Origin: Oceanirhabdus sp942490885
Lineage (GTDB): Bacteria > Bacillota > Clostridia > Clostridiales > Clostridiaceae
Direction of reading: 5' to 3'
Assembly: GCA_942490885.1 (NCBI GenBank)
Contig: CALNYT010000002.1
Coordinates: 3,162,001-3,226,000 of the forward strand
DNA: 64,000 bases
The position numbers were made by a program, and so were the translations under genes. The notes beneath the pieces are model-generated. The model made no database searches. It saw only the letters and a list, made by a program, of their open reading frames with translations, and was not told the DNA's origin. Positions 61,653-64,000 of this stretch are shown here, piece by piece. How positions within the stretch are numbered: the first letter of the stretch is position 1; each line of letters opens with the position of its first letter.

Positions 61653-64000
61653 TTAATAAAGTTCCTCAACTTCTCTATCATCTATTCTTCTATCATGGAA
61701 TATTATCCAATCTTGCAGAACTTCCTTATTATCTCCATTAGGTATTTCTTGATAGAAATTCCCAAATACCCCAACGTACTCAGTTGCTGAGTAAACAAAT
61801 GATAACCCATCACCTATAGACATGATATTCATCCTATCTTTCTTTGTAGAATATCCTGTTGAAAGTATCCCTTCAAACTCAATATCTATTTCAGTTTTAC
61901 CACATTTAAATTTTTTCAAATCCCCAACTTTATCTTTAAACTCATAGAATGAATCTGAAATTTTTTCCCATTCTTTAAGAAATAAAGGTCTTTGGAAATT
62001 GGCATTAATATTTTTATTCGAATTATTAGTCACTCTATAAACACATTTAATCACAGGAATATCAGCTCTTGTTAAAAATAAATGCTCTATTTCAAGTCCT
62101 TTAAATTTCTCATGTTTCAGAAATATAACTGTACTACTAATTCCACTCCATTTATTATTGAGCTCATCATCAACTTCAACAAATTTCACTTGAACTTTTT
62201 CTTCATGATAACTGCTCAATGATACCCCTGATGGCAACATACATACACCACCACCCCAAGGATTAAACCAACTCTTTGCTCTCTTTTCAGGATAACTGCT
62301 CTCTAACCACTCATCTCCATTATATTTTATTGAGAATAATCCAGCTGAGAATTCAGGTGATGCTTTCATCTCAATAATTCCATTAGAGAAGATATATTCT
62401 TTTCTGCCATCAACTTCTTTAATTATCCCTTTTATTTCACTAATTCCACTATTGAAAATTAGTTTTTCTTTAGAAATAATCTCGTTATCAAAATCTCCAT
62501 CAATCTTAATGTGGTTTATTCCTACATTTAATTTCTCAAGTTCAATTTCCTTTGAACCCTCTCCTACGAAATCAATTTCCTGGCAACATGCCTTTTCACC
62601 ATTAATTGTAATTTCAACTTCTCCATTTAATTGTGTTTTTCTATGATTATTAATAGCAACATTACTAGTTCCACTACAGAAAACATTACCTTTATCAATT
62701 TCAAAATCCATAGGCTCAATCTTTCTAAGTTTCGGTAAATTTTCGCAACCCATTGCTACTTTTCTAAGTTCTTCATAATTATCAAAAGTATTATTAGCCA
62801 TGTATAATGAAGGAGTTTTTACAATGGAATTCTTCTGTAACTGTAACCCCTCTACCTTTTGTTTAATTCTATAATTATCAATAGTAATCTTTGACTCTCT
62901 ATCCCACCACATAGCTCTTGTTCCTTGGAAATCTGATGCGAACATCCAATTCTCAGAAAGTTTGTTACTATCCCATAGCCATATTCCAATATCAACATTA
63001 TTTCTAACATCAATAAGTTTATTATCAAAAGCCATATATCCATTACTTGCATTAAACCATGCAGCATTAACCAAAGAAATGTTTCGAATTTCAGATACAT
63101 AATTTTGAATTTCATGATAAATCTCTAGTGTACCATCATCCTCTAATCTCATCACTCTAGTAATACTAATATCCTTAAAATCATCAGATTCAAATTTCAC
63201 CCTCATCACTGAAGCAGTTTCCTCAACATGATACGTAACCTCGCTAGGTTTCTTCTTAGTAAACTCTTCAGTATAAGGTTCCCCTAAAGATGGACAAGAT
63301 AAACTTGAACCTAAAACATTTTTCTTAAACTCTTTTATAAAACAAGAATTATCAAATTTATTTATTCCAGATAAAAATCTCCCATTAGAGATAAAGTAGC
63401 TATTTTCATCTTCCCCACCAAATTTACCTATTCTACCTCTGAACACCATCTCAAGCTTTTTATTAAAAACAACTTCTCCACATTCACTACTTACTCTTAC
63501 TTCTATTTCCTCGTTAACATATCCACTTTTTATAAATCTTAAAGGTATTCTTACAGATTTCTTTTCCTTACTATCAAGTTCCACTTCAATATCACTATTC
63601 TTAAACTCTACAAATTCATTCTCAGGTAAAGAAAATCTCATTTTAACTTTCTCTTCAAAACTATTCTCTAGATCAATATACGTGAACTCCTCAGCGTTCT
63701 TAAAAAACTGTTTATCTTTAGTCTCAGTGCTCATTTTAACAGGATAAACAGGCTCTATACCAAGACCCATCATAACTTCTTTTCCATTGATAGTAACTAT
63801 GTTTTTTACTAAAGGATGTGTTATCCACTCATTCACTCTCTCTTTAAGTTCTCCTACATAAAAATTCCCTTTTATTACTTCTCTATCTAAAACATAAACA
63901 GTTTCATTAATCTCATTTAATACTTGTTTATCACAGATTCCATACACTGATATTTCAAGCTCATTCCCACTCTTATTTATGATTTCAAATTCTAACTCAT
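61653..64000 (-). CDS. Large unrecognised beta-rich protein, 5' end outside the window
   Basis: The frame is open to the end of the window, so at least 782 residues are encoded and the start lies beyond 64000; an in-frame GTG at 63947 is not needed as a start. The sequence is rich in beta-strands. Its C-terminal third (about 250 aa) has the look of a galactose-mutarotase-like sandwich (KSWFNPWGGGVCMLPSG, then FKGLEIEHLFLTRADIPVIK). No catalytic motif, signal peptide or membrane segment is visible. It may be a carbohydrate-active or sugar-binding protein; I do not recognise the family. Confidence 0.6.
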   Translation of the reverse strand, partial: ELEFEIINKSGNELEISVYGICDKQVLNEINETVYVLDREVIKGNFYVGELKERVNEWITHPLVKNIVTINGKEVMMGLGIEPVYPVKMSTETKDKQFFKNAEEFTYIDLENSFEEKVKMRFSLPENEFVEFKNSDIEVELDSKEKKSVRIPLRFIKSGYVNEEIEVRVSSECGEVVFNKKLEMVFRGRIGKFGGEDENSYFISNGRFLSGINKFDNSCFIKEFKKNVLGSSLSCPSLGEPYTEEFTKKKPSEVTYHVEETASVMRVKFESDDFKDISITRVMRLEDDGTLEIYHEIQNYVSEIRNISLVNAAWFNASNGYMAFDNKLIDVRNNVDIGIWLWDSNKLSENWMFASDFQGTRAMWWDRESKITIDNYRIKQKVEGLQLQKNSIVKTPSLYMANNTFDNYEELRKVAMGCENLPKLRKIEPMDFEIDKGNVFCSGTSNVAINNHRKTQLNGEVEITINGEKACCQEIDFVGEGSKEIELEKLNVGINHIKIDGDFDNEIISKEKLIFNSGISEIKGIIKEVDGRKEYIFSNGIIEMKASPEFSAGLFSIKYNGDEWLESSYPEKRAKSWFNPWGGGVCMLPSGVSLSSYHEEKVQVKFVEVDDELNNKWSGISSTVIFLKHEKFKGLEIEHLFLTRADIPVIKCVYRVTNNSNKNINANFQRPLFLKEWEKISDSFYEFKDKVGDLKKFKCGKTEIDIEFEGILSTGYSTKKDRMNIMSIGDGLSFVYSATEYVGVFGNFYQEIPNGDNKEVLQDWIIFHDRRIDDREVEELY

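Overview
The window is low-GC, gene-dense DNA that looks like a chromosome segment of Clostridium sensu stricto. The signs are strong AT bias, GGAGG-type ribosome binding sites, AddAB in place of RecBCD, a ctfAB-type acetoacetate/butyrate CoA-transferase pair, a T-box-controlled archaeal-type aspartyl-tRNA synthetase, a DUF1292 protein, and the glpP/glpK/glpA/DUF1667 glycerol locus. No rRNA, tRNA, CRISPR array, phage or complete insertion sequence was seen. The species is not assigned.

Layout. 0.1-5 kb: a TldD/PmbA protease pair converges on acpS and the NAD(P)HX repair enzyme, then a small unknown gene. 5-9 kb: a MoxR ATPase - DUF58 - DUF4129 membrane operon. 9-12 kb: a small exporter, a stand-alone SSB, a small unknown gene and a YihY membrane protein, interspersed with copies of a MITE-like repeat. 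12-19.6 kb, plus strand: cardiolipin synthase, a secreted TIM-barrel-like protein, a small PII-like protein, a CPA2 cation/proton antiporter, a two-component system and a zinc-ribbon protein. 19.6-31 kb, minus strand: an MFS transporter, a small acidic protein, addB-addA and a chemoreceptor. 31-34 kb: a methyltransferase with no normal start codon, then ctfA-ctfB. 34-36 kb: two related membrane-anchored SHOCT-like proteins and a nucleotidyltransferase.

36-44.7 kb is a glycerol catabolism locus, transcribed on the minus strand in the order glpP, glpK2, terminator, decayed second glpP, two small putative glycerol-transporter subunits, glpK1, terminator/attenuator, glpA, FAD oxidoreductase, DUF1667 protein. 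It carries a tandem duplication with one glpP copy dead, and the two glpK copies are homogenised over most of their length. GlpP is an RNA antiterminator family, so the long stem-loops after each glpK, one of them just before glpA, are candidate targets.

45-50 kb: a UMF1-type MFS transporter, DUF1292, a VTT/DedA-like protein, a leucine-rich repeat protein and a second chemoreceptor. 50-54 kb: the archaeal-type aspS behind a T-box leader that carries two antiterminator/terminator modules separated by a perfect 45-bp GC-rich palindrome, then a Phd/ParE-type toxin-antitoxin module and an M28 peptidase whose stop codon lies in a relic of the same T-box. 54-64 kb: an accessory-looking run of five GNAT acetyltransferases, an amidohydrolase, a NUDIX hydrolase, a truncated enterochelin-esterase-like gene, MTA/SAH nucleosidase, a beta-lactamase-fold serine hydrolase and the 3' part of a large unrecognised beta-rich protein.

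The points most worth attention are the double-module T-box with its palindrome and relic, the glp duplication with pseudogene and gene-conversion pattern, the MITE-like repeat that supplies a stop codon and a terminator to host genes, the helically phased repeats at the toxin-antitoxin promoter, the PII-like/antiporter operon, and a methyltransferase that apparently must start at ATA or ATT.
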